Shown here: piece after piece, positions 33,334-42,566 of the stretch
How positions within the stretch are numbered: the first letter of the stretch is position 1
Layout: every line of letters begins with the position of its first letter
Assembly: GCA_002839375.1 (NCBI GenBank)
Contig: PGXY01000001.1
Span: forward strand, 124,001 to 188,000
Length of the DNA: 64,000 nt
From: Spirochaetae bacterium HGW-Spirochaetae-1
GTDB lineage: Bacteria > Spirochaetota > UBA4802 > UBA5550
Direction of reading: 5' to 3'
Program-made: the position numbers and the translations under genes
The notes under the pieces: model-generated
What the model saw: only the letters and a program-made list of their open reading frames with translations
What the model was told of the DNA's origin: nothing
Databases searched by the model: none

Positions 33334-35307
33334 TCAGGGCATGCCATGCTCAGCAACATCCCACACTCTCCGGTATTCCGGACCAATAGGATTGTTCGTG
33401 TCATCATCGTCATAACGATCAGGAACAACACTTCCGATGAAGCTTTCAATAAAAGCTGCGACGGCATACCACGCCTTGACCTCTGTTCCGCTATCGGTTA
33501 CGATGAACTGGTCAAGGTCGGTAACCTGGTCCCAGTTTACCTGCGCGCCGACGTTATCTCTGGGCCAGAGGTCGATGCTACCGCCGGGACCGTCGCTGTC
33601 AGACAGATATTTAAGTCCGATGAGGGTCAGGAGACTCGTACTTACCGACAACATCTGGTAAGGATCTCCCGGAAGGCCCGTAGTTCCGGGCGCGGACATC
33701 CAGCTTCCCGTGGCATCCCAATCCGAGTTGGTGCGGTCAAAGATCAGGGTTTCGCTTTCTTCATCGGGGGATACGAGATACATCTGAAGAATATAACCGG
33801 GACCTGTTCCGGCAGCCAGGTCGGCTGTGTTGAAGAGAATCCTTACGCCCGATGGAACCACGAAGAGATCCCGGTCGCCCTGACCCATATTGCAGGTTCC
33901 CATTTCCAGGATGCCCTGCAGTTCGGCAGCCAGGAGGTTGAAGCGATAGAGTGATCCTCCATTAAGCCCATCTCCACCGATGTTATGCGGCATGGCTTTG
34001 AAAGCCTCGTATACGGTAATTTCTCCCGATTCATTGGGCTTTGCCCAGGCCGTATCAGCACCCGGTGTGACAAGTGCAACATCGCTCCCTGAAGAGGAGC
34101 GCATGGCGTCAGAGACCATGTTCATGCCGTTAAGCTCACCGTAGTAGAAGGATGATGAGGCTAGGACAGCGAAGAGACTGCCGTCGCCGAGCGCTGCGAA
34201 TTGGGAAAGATAATTCGTTTCAATGTCGGCAATATAATCAATTATTTTAGTCAGAATTTCCGGCTTACCGGTGATCGAATCATCTATGGCAATAAAATCA
34301 GTGACGCTTTTTGATGGATCAACGACGCCCCTGCTCAGGAAAAGGTCGGTCCTCCCGGCAAAATCGGTCATGTCATTGGCTTCAATAATAGTGGTGGTCC
34401 AGTCCGATCCCGCAACCTCGCAGGGAACCTGGGCGGAATCCATGCTGTGAGAATGTCCGGCGCAGATAAGATCAATACCGCTGACGTTTTTTGCCAGGTC
34501 CGCCAGTTCACCCTCGGGAGTATCACCGCTGACTGAAAAAGACGCGTGGGAAAGACAGATAACCGTGTTGACTTTTTCCGTTTCACGAAGGGTTTCAACC
34601 ATGTCCTGGATTTCGTCATAATCGACGGTGAATGTGCAGGGCATGGCATCGGGCATGAATACATTACCGCCCATGAGTCCCAGTATGCCGACCTTTATTC
34701 CCGAGGCGGTTGTCCTGACTATATAAGGATAAATGAACTTGCCGGTTTCCTCTTCACTGCCGTACAGGGCCTCCAGGTCATCATCGGCATTATCGGTGCC
34801 ACTGAATTGAATGTTGGCGCAGAGAAGCGGGACAATTTTGCCATCGGCATCCTTTTCAGCGTTAAGAATCATGTCGGCCAGACCCTTCGGACCCATGGAC
34901 ATCTCATGGTTTCCAAGGCAGGCCGCGTCATATCCCATGGTTGCAAGCATGTTGAGATCGGCAGAGCCGCCGTCGCCTGTTATGAAAATTGTTCCATCGA
35001 CAAAATCCCCGGCATCGAAAATCAGAGTATCGGATTCAGCCGACCGGACATCATCAAATACCGTGGCTAGGCGCGCAAGGCCGCCCGTGGATGACGCGCC
35101 GAGTGTAGTTGGATTGCCCGGTGTGTAGGGATTGTCAAGAAAGCTTGAATGACGATCGTTTGTTGTTAGAACTGTAAGCTTTCCCGATATCCCCGGATCT
35201 GAACTGCTATCGGAGCCGGAACAGCCCGTGAGAATAGTGCCGGCCGTGAATACAAAGAAAAGAAAAAGTAATGAAGAAATGGGTGTGATAAATCGCTTTG
35301 ATTTCAT
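33334..35307 (-). CDS. 5'-nucleotidase/UshA-type metallophosphatase lipoprotein
   Basis: A 657-aa lipoprotein (lipobox LTGC near residue 29) with a calcineurin-like phosphoesterase domain followed by a 5'-nucleotidase C-terminal domain. The metal and catalytic motifs are in order: LTTNDRHSS, FDAGDFVDGT, GNHEMS, SHAS and AGHSHSMDS. The C-terminal part carries the substrate-binding beta-alpha domain, with DVALVTPGADT and NSDWDATG segments. It is expected to release phosphate from extracellular nucleotides or similar compounds. A strong terminator follows. It is divergent from the LuxR-type membrane regulator at 35564. Confidence 0.9.
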   Translation of the reverse strand: MKSKRFITPISSLLFLFFVFTAGTILTGCSGSDSSSDPGISGKLTVLTTNDRHSSFLDNPYTPGNPTTLGASSTGGLARLATVFDDVRSAESDTLIFDAGDFVDGTIFITGDGGSADLNMLATMGYDAACLGNHEMSMGPKGLADMILNAEKDADGKIVPLLCANIQFSGTDNADDDLEALYGSEEETGKFIYPYIVRTTASGIKVGILGLMGGNVFMPDAMPCTFTVDYDEIQDMVETLRETEKVNTVICLSHASFSVSGDTPEGELADLAKNVSGIDLICAGHSHSMDSAQVPCEVAGSDWTTTIIEANDMTDFAGRTDLFLSRGVVDPSKSVTDFIAIDDSITGKPEILTKIIDYIADIETNYLSQFAALGDGSLFAVLASSSFYYGELNGMNMVSDAMRSSSGSDVALVTPGADTAWAKPNESGEITVYEAFKAMPHNIGGDGLNGGSLYRFNLLAAELQGILEMGTCNMGQGDRDLFVVPSGVRILFNTADLAAGTGPGYILQMYLVSPDEESETLIFDRTNSDWDATGSWMSAPGTTGLPGDPYQMLSVSTSLLTLIGLKYLSDSDGPGGSIDLWPRDNVGAQVNWDQVTDLDQFIVTDSGTEVKAWYAVAAFIESFIGSVVPDRYDDDDTNNPIGPEYRRVWDVAEHGMP

Positions 35308-35528
35308 ATATACCTCCCGTTATTGAATTATGCAGATGAATTGCCGTGGTTTAGGGCAGAACCCTGCCTGAATATGCCGCACAGGGTATGTCAGTTGATT
35401 GTCCTTGTAAATAGAGAGAGTTACTCAGGGATGGGCAATTATTTCGTATTTTAATGAGTAAATATACTCAGTTTTATGATAATTTTCAGGTTATGGAGAT
35501 TGGCATAACCGGTGATACCGATTAAGCC

Positions 35529-35557
35529 TTGACTTTTTGATTTATGGAATATATGCA
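35529..35557 (+). promoter_or_regulatory. Possible promoter for the 7TMR-DISM-LuxR gene
   Basis: TTGACT (35529-35534) is 17 bases from TATGCA (35552-35557), which matches the -10 consensus only in part. A start site near 35564 would fall at or next to the ATG (35564-35566), making the message leaderless. This is a weak call. Confidence 0.3.
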
Positions 35558-35563
35558 ATAGCC

Positions 35564-37078
35564 ATGAACAGTGCATGTCAGTATATATCATGCCGGAAAT
35601 TCCCATCGTGTTTTATTCAGACATGCAAATGGGTTTTTTTTCTTGTCATTGTATGGATTCCCCTGGGCTGCGGGTCTGAAAAACAGTTAATGGAAATCAG
35701 CGGGCCATGGAAATTTCATCGGGGATTCGATCAAGCCTGGCTCTTGGGACATAACACGGAGTCAATGGAAAATACCGTGCTCCCGCGGATGTTTTATACC
35801 ACGGGGAATAATAAAGATGTACAGGGTCTTTTTACTCTTCAGGCGGAGATTCCCCGGGAGCTGGCAATAAAGGCGGAAAGGGAGGGGACTCTGGCCTTTG
35901 AGAGCGGCGAGATGACATCGCACCGCATTGACTGTTACATAAATGAAAAAATGATAGGATCTGTAGGAACACTTGATCCCTATAATCCGGCAATGGGACG
36001 CAACATTGTCCTGGTCATTCCCTGCAGTGCATTCCGTAATTCGGGAGATAATTATCTCACCATGGTTTTTTATATGGAAAGATCTGACAGGGTAGGACAC
36101 GGCATTTATGGATATCCGTTGATAGGGAATACGGGCAAGGTTTATTTTCACTGGTACCGGGAAAATATAATAGGCTTGATCCTGGTCACCATATATCTGA
36201 TGGTGGGGATTATATTTTTTTTGCTGGGTTTGCGGCGACCAAGCGATTTGTATAACCTGTATTTTGGCCTCTTTGCCCTGTGCTTTTCCCTTTTTGAAAT
36301 GGCAAATCTGCAGTGCAGCGAGATCATCTTCGGAGATAATGTGCTGCTGCGTATGCGGGTAGACCAGGTCTCCCTGAAACTTATGATAGCAGCCTTTGTA
36401 TTGTTTATTTCTCATCTCTTTCACCGGGAGCACCGGCCGTTCGTCCTTGTTCTTACCGCCTATTGTTTTTTCCTGGCTTTTTTGGATATGTTTAAAACGT
36501 TTGAATATAATCTGGATGACCGATATAATTTCTGGCATCTGGCAGTCATCACCGGTTTTCCCTATACACTGCATCTCATGATAAAGAAAGTACGCGGGGG
36601 AAACACCGATGCAGCTATTCTCCTAGCGGGGATTCTTGTCTTTACAGCGGGTTCAGTTCACGACATATTGCTCGACAGCGGTTTTATTGAAGGAACGTCA
36701 ATTATCCGTTATGCGTCTCTTGGTTTTTTTGTCTGCATGGTGCTCATGCTGGTTAACCGTTTTGTAAGGCTGCTGGAAGAATCGAGGGAACTTAACCAGA
36801 ACCTGGAAAGGAAGGTGTCTGAGCGATCGGAGGAACTGCGTGCTGCCAATGAACAGATACGCCTTCTTTCGAAGAAGGAAAAGTTCATGAATACCTTTCA
36901 GCTCACGGCCCGGGAGCGGGAAATTCTGAGTCTCATGATGGACGGTCTTTCCGGCAATGAACTGGCTGTTAAACTGGACATATCATACCGAACATTGAAT
37001 AACCATGTCTACAACATGTACAGGAAAATGGGAGTTCACTCGCATCTGGAGATATTCGCCCTTTTTAACCGGTTATAA
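35564..37078 (+). CDS. 7TMR-DISM membrane-anchored regulator with LuxR-type HTH
   Basis: A 504-aa protein with a signal and lipobox (PLGC, Cys36), an extracellular beta-rich domain, seven transmembrane segments, a coiled coil (ELNQNLERKVSERSEELRAA) and a C-terminal LuxR-type helix-turn-helix. The last about 55 residues read LTAREREILSLMMDGLSGNELAVK, then TLNNHVYNMYRKMG, typical of GerE/LuxR. It would sense an outside ligand and act on DNA without a phosphorelay, as a one-component membrane regulator. I chose the ATG at 35564; a TTG 27 bases earlier is possible. The divergent 5'-nucleotidase lipoprotein is a candidate target, by position only. Confidence 0.85.
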   Translation: MNSACQYISCRKFPSCFIQTCKWVFFLVIVWIPLGCGSEKQLMEISGPWKFHRGFDQAWLLGHNTESMENTVLPRMFYTTGNNKDVQGLFTLQAEIPRELAIKAEREGTLAFESGEMTSHRIDCYINEKMIGSVGTLDPYNPAMGRNIVLVIPCSAFRNSGDNYLTMVFYMERSDRVGHGIYGYPLIGNTGKVYFHWYRENIIGLILVTIYLMVGIIFFLLGLRRPSDLYNLYFGLFALCFSLFEMANLQCSEIIFGDNVLLRMRVDQVSLKLMIAAFVLFISHLFHREHRPFVLVLTAYCFFLAFLDMFKTFEYNLDDRYNFWHLAVITGFPYTLHLMIKKVRGGNTDAAILLAGILVFTAGSVHDILLDSGFIEGTSIIRYASLGFFVCMVLMLVNRFVRLLEESRELNQNLERKVSERSEELRAANEQIRLLSKKEKFMNTFQLTAREREILSLMMDGLSGNELAVKLDISYRTLNNHVYNMYRKMGVHSHLEIFALFNRL

Positions 37079-37082
37079 TTAA

Positions 37083-38267
37083 TTATTCTATACCGGCTAT
37101 ATGTCGAATTATTCTCCCCTTCAGCCTGGTCAGGGGATTACCCTTTCGCATTATAAGCTGGTCCATTTCAACGGGATAACCTGTCAGCAATGTATGTCCT
37201 GACGATGTAATGAGCACCGTGTCGGAGTGCCGAACACCGCCGACCCCCGGAAGATATATGCCGGGCTCAATGCTGATTACCATGTTTTCTTCAAGTAAAT
37301 GTCTGCTTCCCATGGCAACCCAGGGGCCTTCATGATTGCCAAGACCGATGCCGTGTCCCGTACGGTGAAGCAGGTTGCCGCCATATCCCTTTGAAGCGAT
37401 AAAATCCGTGACATGCTGGTCAATAGCATGACAGGGGGTGCCGGGACCTGCCATGGACAGGGCAATATCCCTGGCTTCCATCATGACAGCAAAGGCTTTT
37501 CTAACCTCCGGGACTGGATCTGTCAGGAACCAGGTGCGCTCACACTCGGCCGCATAGCCGTTAACCCTGAGAAAGGACATGGCGATGTGCGGTCCTTCCC
37601 TCAGACGGTCTTCAACCCGGGGAACGCTGTGCGGCATGGCGCTGTCAGGTGCAACCCATGACATACAGAGAATACTGGTTGTCAGTGCCTCATATTCCTG
37701 TTCTTTCAGTATCCTCATCTGGACTGCCCGGCCCCGTGAAAAAATCTCCAGTTCGGAAATATTATAATAGGCTCCGCCCAGAATTTCTTTCATGCCGATA
37801 TCACAATACCCTGCCGTTGTCCGTATCATCTCGATCTCGGCCGGGGATTTTATTATCCTCATATCCTCAACAAGAGAATTGATTTTTGCAGAAAACCCCT
37901 TCAGTTCATGAAAAATATCAACAGACATAGAGGGCTCAACACCAATATTTTTTGTTTTTCCCAGAACCTTCTTTAGAATTTCAGGCCATCCACGTCCCCG
38001 GGGAGAAGGATATTCCCAGTAGACGGCAATTTCACCGATTCCTTCGGCTTTCCTTAAATGGACCTCTTCCATGGCCGGGACAATGAGGCCAGGTTTTTTT
38101 TTCGGCCAGATTATTATAAAGAAGGGTCTTTCCAGGGGGGTATAGGGAACGCCGGTGAGATAATAGATGCTTTCCTGGGATGTCACCAGGAAAGCGCCAA
38201 GCTTTTTCTGTTGTACTTTTTGTTGTAATCGATTCAGCCGGTCCAGGTATTCTTCAGTATGTATCAT
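37083..38267 (-). CDS. M24 (pita-bread) family protein with altered metal ligands
   Basis: A 394-aa homologue of Xaa-Pro aminopeptidase/creatinase. The N-terminal about 150 residues are the creatinase-N domain. The C-terminal pita-bread domain has HRTGHGIGLGNHEG (301-313) and ISIEPGIYLPG. The metal ligands of active M24 enzymes (Asp, Asp, His, Glu, Glu) appear as Met230, Glu241, His305, Glu334 and Ser348. The segment NGYAAECERTW and the VRHSDT near the C-terminus resemble the metal-independent creatinase branch more than prolidases. It may therefore be a non-peptidase hydrolase of amino-acid-like substrates. The next gene downstream on the same strand is missing; it stands alone, facing the LuxR-type gene. 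Confidence 0.85.
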   Translation of the reverse strand: MIHTEEYLDRLNRLQQKVQQKKLGAFLVTSQESIYYLTGVPYTPLERPFFIIIWPKKKPGLIVPAMEEVHLRKAEGIGEIAVYWEYPSPRGRGWPEILKKVLGKTKNIGVEPSMSVDIFHELKGFSAKINSLVEDMRIIKSPAEIEMIRTTAGYCDIGMKEILGGAYYNISELEIFSRGRAVQMRILKEQEYEALTTSILCMSWVAPDSAMPHSVPRVEDRLREGPHIAMSFLRVNGYAAECERTWFLTDPVPEVRKAFAVMMEARDIALSMAGPGTPCHAIDQHVTDFIASKGYGGNLLHRTGHGIGLGNHEGPWVAMGSRHLLEENMVISIEPGIYLPGVGGVRHSDTVLITSSGHTLLTGYPVEMDQLIMRKGNPLTRLKGRIIRHIAGIE

Positions 38268-38459
38268 ATTATTCCCCGATTTAAAGTGGTTTAATAATGA
38301 TTATACTATTGGCTTTATAAAATCAATGATTTAATGAATAATTATAATGTCTTCCCATGATAAGAAAAGGCATGCACTCAATTCCCTTGACATATTTTCT
38401 TAACATTAGAACAGTGAGTTGAGAAGGTATTATAATATGATAAATTTTGGATAAAGAGA

Positions 38460-39425
38460 ATGCCATATAGATTAAACGATACATCGGATTATCATCGACA
38501 CGATATGGATTCCCTGGGCTGGGAGCTCACGGTATGCAACATGCTGGAACCCGTGGTGAGTCCTGTTCGGGATATACTTATGAAAAACGGCACATTCGGG
38601 AATCTCCTCATGGATTATATGGAGAAACATGCTCCGCTGCAGAGAGTAAAAAATGTCCTGGAGGTGGGAGGCGGATATGGATTTCTCATGCGTGATATTA
38701 TCGACAGGCTGAGGCCTGAAGGGGTCACCATGATGGACATATCACCCTTTCTTCTGGACAAACAGCGTGAATATCTCTCCCCGAAGACAGAACTGGTTCC
38801 CTCGGGAGTCAATTTTATCGAGTCGGATTTTTTTGCCGTCGGGAATGATTTTCTGGAAAAATTCGATCTGGCTGTTTTTAATGAGAACATCGGTGATTTT
38901 CCCACGGTCTGTGACATCGATCCTCAGATTTTTCAGAGAGATGTTAGCGGGTTCTCGGATGATCCAATCATGGCGGAGATCGGTGAAATGTTTGAGACCT
39001 ATGGATTCATAAAACCACGGGAGCGTTTTAATTTCAATCTCGGCGCGGTAAGGGCCCTGGAAAGACTTTGTAAAAGCGGGGTGCCCGTAATTTATATGAG
39101 CGAGCACAGCTGTGAGGCAGCGGCACCGGCCTGGCTGTCTGAAAGAATTTCAATTGCACCTGTTGAGAATCCCGAACGTATAAGTCTGAAGGGGCATGAT
39201 GAATATACGATACGGTTTTCTCACCTGGAAAAAATCGGCCGGCATTTCGGATACGGTGTTGTGCGAAACCAGTACATCGATTTCATCGGAATAAATTATT
39301 CTGAGAAAATAAATTTCATTTTGACTTCGCATTCCACAAAGGACGATCATGAGATAATTCGTCACTTTATCGAGGATCTTGTCAAATATGAATCCCTGGT
39401 GCTGGTAAGGGAAGGGGAAGGATAA
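38460..39425 (+). CDS. SAM-dependent methyltransferase-like protein
   Basis: The N-terminal half contains a Rossmann-like motif VLEVGGGYGF (66-75) and an acidic post-motif (MMDISPFLLDKQ), typical of class I SAM methyltransferases. The C-terminal part (about 150-321) shows no clear motif; it includes ERFNFNLGAVRALE and YMSEHSCEAAAP. The substrate is unknown. The ATG follows a purine-rich AAAGAG, and a possible -10 (TATAAT, 38431-38436) lies upstream with a poor -35 (AGAACA, 17 bases before). It is divergent from the M24 gene and not in an operon. Confidence 0.7.
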   Translation: MPYRLNDTSDYHRHDMDSLGWELTVCNMLEPVVSPVRDILMKNGTFGNLLMDYMEKHAPLQRVKNVLEVGGGYGFLMRDIIDRLRPEGVTMMDISPFLLDKQREYLSPKTELVPSGVNFIESDFFAVGNDFLEKFDLAVFNENIGDFPTVCDIDPQIFQRDVSGFSDDPIMAEIGEMFETYGFIKPRERFNFNLGAVRALERLCKSGVPVIYMSEHSCEAAAPAWLSERISIAPVENPERISLKGHDEYTIRFSHLEKIGRHFGYGVVRNQYIDFIGINYSEKINFILTSHSTKDDHEIIRHFIEDLVKYESLVLVREGEG

Positions 39426-39497
39426 AGAAACAGGGAAGACCGACAGGGACGACCGGGACTGGCCGCTGTATCGGGCTTCCGTGTTTCCTCCGATGTG

Positions 39498-39695
39498 TTA
39501 CTGCTGTTTTGCTTCCATTTCTTTTTTGCGCTGCAGCAGATGTTTGTAGTATTTTGACAGAGTGAGCTTTTGCTCTTCCATCGCGGCGATCTTTTTGTTT
39601 ACTTCATCCAGCGAATACCGGTTCATTTTTTTCTTCTTGCCGGCCTGTTCTGCGCCTTCTGCCGTCTGCTGGCCGTCTTTTACTTCTTCAGTCAT
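39498..39695 (-). CDS. Short coiled-coil protein
   Basis: A 65-aa Lys/Glu/Gln-rich protein. The second half (YSLDEVNKKIAAMEEQK...) is a predicted coiled coil. I do not recognise a family. A good ribosome-binding site (AGAGGTGG) precedes the ATG, which supports it as a real gene. It lies 16 bases after smpB on the same strand, and may be co-transcribed with it. The function is unknown. Confidence 0.65.
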   Translation of the reverse strand: MTEEVKDGQQTAEGAEQAGKKKKMNRYSLDEVNKKIAAMEEQKLTLSKYYKHLLQRKKEMEAKQQ

Positions 39696-39711
39696 ATGTC
39701 CACCTCTTTTG

Positions 39712-40170
39712 TTATGTATATTTTTTCATCTCGCGCTGCATGTCGCGATCCAGGTCCCGTTTCTGAATGGTCTTTCGTTTGTCGTAGCTGGCTTTTCCCT
39801 TGGCAAGACCGAGTTCAATTTTTGCCCTGCCGTTTTTAAAATAAATTCGCAACGGTACCAGTGTAAGGCCCTTTTCCTTCAGTTTTCCCGTCAGCCTTTT
39901 TATCTCCTGTTTGTGAAGAAGAAGCTTGCGGTCCCTGTCGGGTTCATGATTATAGCGATTCCCCATTTCATAGGCTGAGATGGTGAGTCCCGTAATAAAT
40001 GCCTCGCCGTCCTTTATTTTTACGTATGATTCCTGTATGCTGCACCGTCTCTGGCGCAGGGATTTGACTTCCGTGCCGTGAAGAACGATCCCGGCCTCAA
40101 AGAATTCCAGTATCTCGTAGTCAAAGCGGGCTTTCTTGTTTCTTATAATGTCGATAAAGTGGTCTGTCAT
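39712..40170 (-). CDS. smpB: SsrA-binding protein SmpB
   Basis: SmpB binds tmRNA and rescues stalled ribosomes by trans-translation. The 152-aa length is typical. Family marks include RNKKARFDYEI at the N-terminus, GIVLHGTEVKSLR, the KDGEAF segment, HEPDRDRKLLLHKQEI, GLTLVPLRIYFKNGRAKIELGLAKGKASYDKR, and a basic C-terminal tail (IQKRDLDRDMQREMKKYT), which enters the mRNA channel. No ssrA gene was recognised in the window. The gene is followed by the coiled-coil gene and preceded by the htpG terminator, so it is transcribed on its own. Confidence 0.97.
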   Translation of the reverse strand: MTDHFIDIIRNKKARFDYEILEFFEAGIVLHGTEVKSLRQRRCSIQESYVKIKDGEAFITGLTISAYEMGNRYNHEPDRDRKLLLHKQEIKRLTGKLKEKGLTLVPLRIYFKNGRAKIELGLAKGKASYDKRKTIQKRDLDRDMQREMKKYT

Positions 40171-40278
40171 GGTTCTGCTGTTTTTATAGAATTTGTTTTG
40201 TTTTCAGTGAGATATGCGACGTATACAGGCGATGTATCCGAGATAACAGCATCGCCCAAAAGGAGTCAAGATATATTT

Positions 40279-40309
40279 AAACGGCCGGCCCTTACGGGTC
40301 CGGCCGTTT
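40279..40309 (-). terminator. Terminator downstream of htpG
   Basis: AAACGGCCGG (40279-40288) and CCGGCCGTTT (40300-40309) are a perfect GC-rich stem with an inner CCC/GGG pair. It lies 17 bases after the htpG stop. The longer T run is on the plus strand (GTTTTTTAT), so it could also stop plus-strand transcription. Confidence 0.8.
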
Positions 40310-40325
40310 TTTATACGGAAGCCGA

Positions 40326-42200
40326 TTACAGGGCCTTGTTCATGACACGGTTGAGCCGTTTTACAAATTCCGTGGGGCTTTTGAGTTCGATCCCTTCAAT
40401 GATCATGGCCTGTTCAAGGAGCAGGTGGCTGATATCGCCGATAACGGATTCATCATCGGTGTGGGACAGCTTCTCCACTATTTCATGGCTGGGATTTATT
40501 TCCAGGATTGGTTTGAATTCCTCCATTTTATCCTGGCCCATGGCCTTCAGAATATGATGCATCTGAACCGTGGGATCGTTTTCGTCGGCCACAATGCATG
40601 ACGGTGAATCACTGAGGCGGGTACTGGCCTTGACATCTTTGACAGCCTCACCCAGGGCCTTTTTAATTTTTTCAATGAGAGGCATAACCTCTTTTTCCCG
40701 CTCTTTATCTTCGGCGGTTTTAAGGTCTTCGGCCGCATCGGTGCGGTTGACTGATTTCAGGTCAAAGTCTTTATATTTCTGCATCATGGTCACGACGATC
40801 TCGTCGATTTCATCATCCATGATGAGGACCTCGATATCCTTGTTTCTGTACATCTCCAGGAGGGGGCTGTTCCTGAGGTTCTCCTCTTTCCCGCCTGTTA
40901 TGTAATAAATTGATTTCTGATCAACCTTCATGCGCCCCATATATTCTGCCAGAGTCGTAAAGCCTTCAGTACCGGTCGATTTATACATGACCAGATCCAT
41001 GAGCTTGTCTTTGTTTTCATAATCCTGGTAGAGCCCTTCTTTAATGGGGATTCCGAATTCCTTATAGAATGATGTGTATTTTTCGCGATCATTGTTCTTG
41101 ATGGTCTCAAGCTCGCCGAGAATTTTTTTCACCGACGAAGACTTGATCTTCGCCAGGACCTTGTTCTGCTGAAGTATCTCGCGGCTCACATTGAGGGGAA
41201 TATCCTCGGAGTCGATGACGCCCCGGACAAAACGAAGGTATACCGGCATGAGCTCCTTGTCATCATCGGTGATGAATACCCGTTTAACATAGAGTTTGAT
41301 GCCGGGTTTGTAATCGGCCCTGAAAAGATCAAAAGGTGCCTTTGATGGTATGTAGAAAAGTGTGGAGTAATCCATGGTTCCTTCGGCGTGGGTGTGTACA
41401 TAATGCAGAGGGTCCTCATAACCATGGGAAATTGTCTTGTAGAACTCCTGGTAGTCCTCATCCTTGAGCTCATTCTTGGGACGCTTCCAGAGTGCCGATG
41501 CAGCGTTGATCTGGCTTACGGTCGGTTCCTTGATCTCTTTGCGGTTGTCTCCCTCGCCCTCGTAGCGTGTGTCTTCATAGTGAAGAAAAATGGGGAAGGG
41601 AATATGGTTGGAGTATTTTTTTATGATATTCTCAATGGTCCAGCGGTTTGCGAATTCCTTTCCGTCTTCATTGAGGAAAACCGTCACCGTGGTGCCGATT
41701 TTATCGCGCACTGCCTCTTCCAGATCATATTCACCCTTGCCGTCGCTGGTCCATTTCCAGGCCTTATCCTCGCCGGCACGTCTGCTCACAACCTCCACCT
41801 TGTCGGCCACCATGAAGGATGAATAAAAACCGACACCGAACTGCCCGATGAGATTGGAGTCCCTTTTATCATCACCCGTGAGCTGCTGCACGAAATTTTT
41901 GGTGCCGGAGCGGGCTATGGTTCCCAGATTTTCTTCGAGCTCCTGGGCGTTCATCCCGATACCCGTGTCCTCAATGGTGAGAATTTCACTGTTGTGGGCA
42001 TCGAAGCTTATATCGATGCGGGGACTAAAGTCGATTTTTTTGAACTCCTCGTCAGTGAGGGTGAGATACTTGAGTTTATCCAGCGCGTCCGAGGCATTGG
42101 ATATGAGTTCCCGGATGAATATTTCCCGGTGTGAATAGAGTGAGTGGATGATGAGGTGCAGGAGCTGGTTCACCTCGGTCTGAAATTTGTGTTTGGCCAT
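40326..42200 (-). CDS. htpG: Molecular chaperone HtpG (Hsp90)
   Basis: A 624-aa Hsp90 homologue. The N-terminal ATP-binding GHKL domain shows FIRELISNASDALDKLKY, DTGIGM, GTIARSGTKNF and GQFGVGFYSSFMVADKV. The middle domain has YKTISHGYEDPL and the conserved region around the catalytic loop (VRGVIDSEDIPLNVSRE). The C-terminal domain dimerises. It assists folding of stress-sensitive client proteins in the cytoplasm, using ATP. A good ribosome-binding site (AAAGGAG) precedes the ATG. No CIRCE operator was seen upstream. A terminator follows. Confidence 0.97.
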   Translation of the reverse strand: MAKHKFQTEVNQLLHLIIHSLYSHREIFIRELISNASDALDKLKYLTLTDEEFKKIDFSPRIDISFDAHNSEILTIEDTGIGMNAQELEENLGTIARSGTKNFVQQLTGDDKRDSNLIGQFGVGFYSSFMVADKVEVVSRRAGEDKAWKWTSDGKGEYDLEEAVRDKIGTTVTVFLNEDGKEFANRWTIENIIKKYSNHIPFPIFLHYEDTRYEGEGDNRKEIKEPTVSQINAASALWKRPKNELKDEDYQEFYKTISHGYEDPLHYVHTHAEGTMDYSTLFYIPSKAPFDLFRADYKPGIKLYVKRVFITDDDKELMPVYLRFVRGVIDSEDIPLNVSREILQQNKVLAKIKSSSVKKILGELETIKNNDREKYTSFYKEFGIPIKEGLYQDYENKDKLMDLVMYKSTGTEGFTTLAEYMGRMKVDQKSIYYITGGKEENLRNSPLLEMYRNKDIEVLIMDDEIDEIVVTMMQKYKDFDLKSVNRTDAAEDLKTAEDKEREKEVMPLIEKIKKALGEAVKDVKASTRLSDSPSCIVADENDPTVQMHHILKAMGQDKMEEFKPILEINPSHEIVEKLSHTDDESVIGDISHLLLEQAMIIEGIELKSPTEFVKRLNRVMNKAL

Positions 42201-42527
42201 AATTCTGTCTCCTTTCGAATAGTATATAAAGAATTGCTAAAAAATATGGGAACCTCGAAAATTATTCTATGAATGTTTCCTTTTTCATTAAGCCGGGAAC
42301 CGGTGCAATGTATCAGATATTACGGTTTTTGGGAATCAAATCAATAGCGGTCATTGCCCTCTCTACTGTGATTATCTGTTACTTGATCCCCTTAGAAGGT
42401 TACATTTTCAGTAAAAGTGTACTAAAAAAAATATACATGGAAAGATCAAGTATTATCGATTGTTTTTTGTAAAATATTTCAAGTAATAAGTACAACCCTT
42501 TTATCTTGTTTACATTTTTAATGCTGA
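42201..42527. other. 327-base intergenic region upstream of htpG
   Basis: The region carries the htpG ribosome-binding site (minus strand, AAAGGAG) and an AT-rich TATACT near it. I see no good matching -35, CIRCE or other heat-shock operator. A 67-codon plus-strand reading frame (42269-42472) with one hydrophobic stretch is present but has no clear ribosome-binding site, so I do not call it a gene. Confidence 0.5.
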
Positions 42528-42566
42528 ATGGTATATTTTATCCTGATGTCATTGAAAGTAAAGCAC

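Noticed and set aside
33217-33954. 245-codon plus-strand reading frame inside the 5'-nucleotidase-like gene
   Set aside because: It is antisense to a protein with clear metallophosphatase motifs and shows no family features of its own; it also spans the terminator hairpin.
42201-42260. CIRCE heat-shock operator upstream of htpG
   Set aside because: No TTAGCACTC/GAGTGCTAA inverted repeat is present.
42269-42472. 67-codon plus-strand frame with one hydrophobic stretch upstream of the metalloprotease-like gene
   Set aside because: No ribosome-binding site or conservation that I can see; it may be a chance frame.
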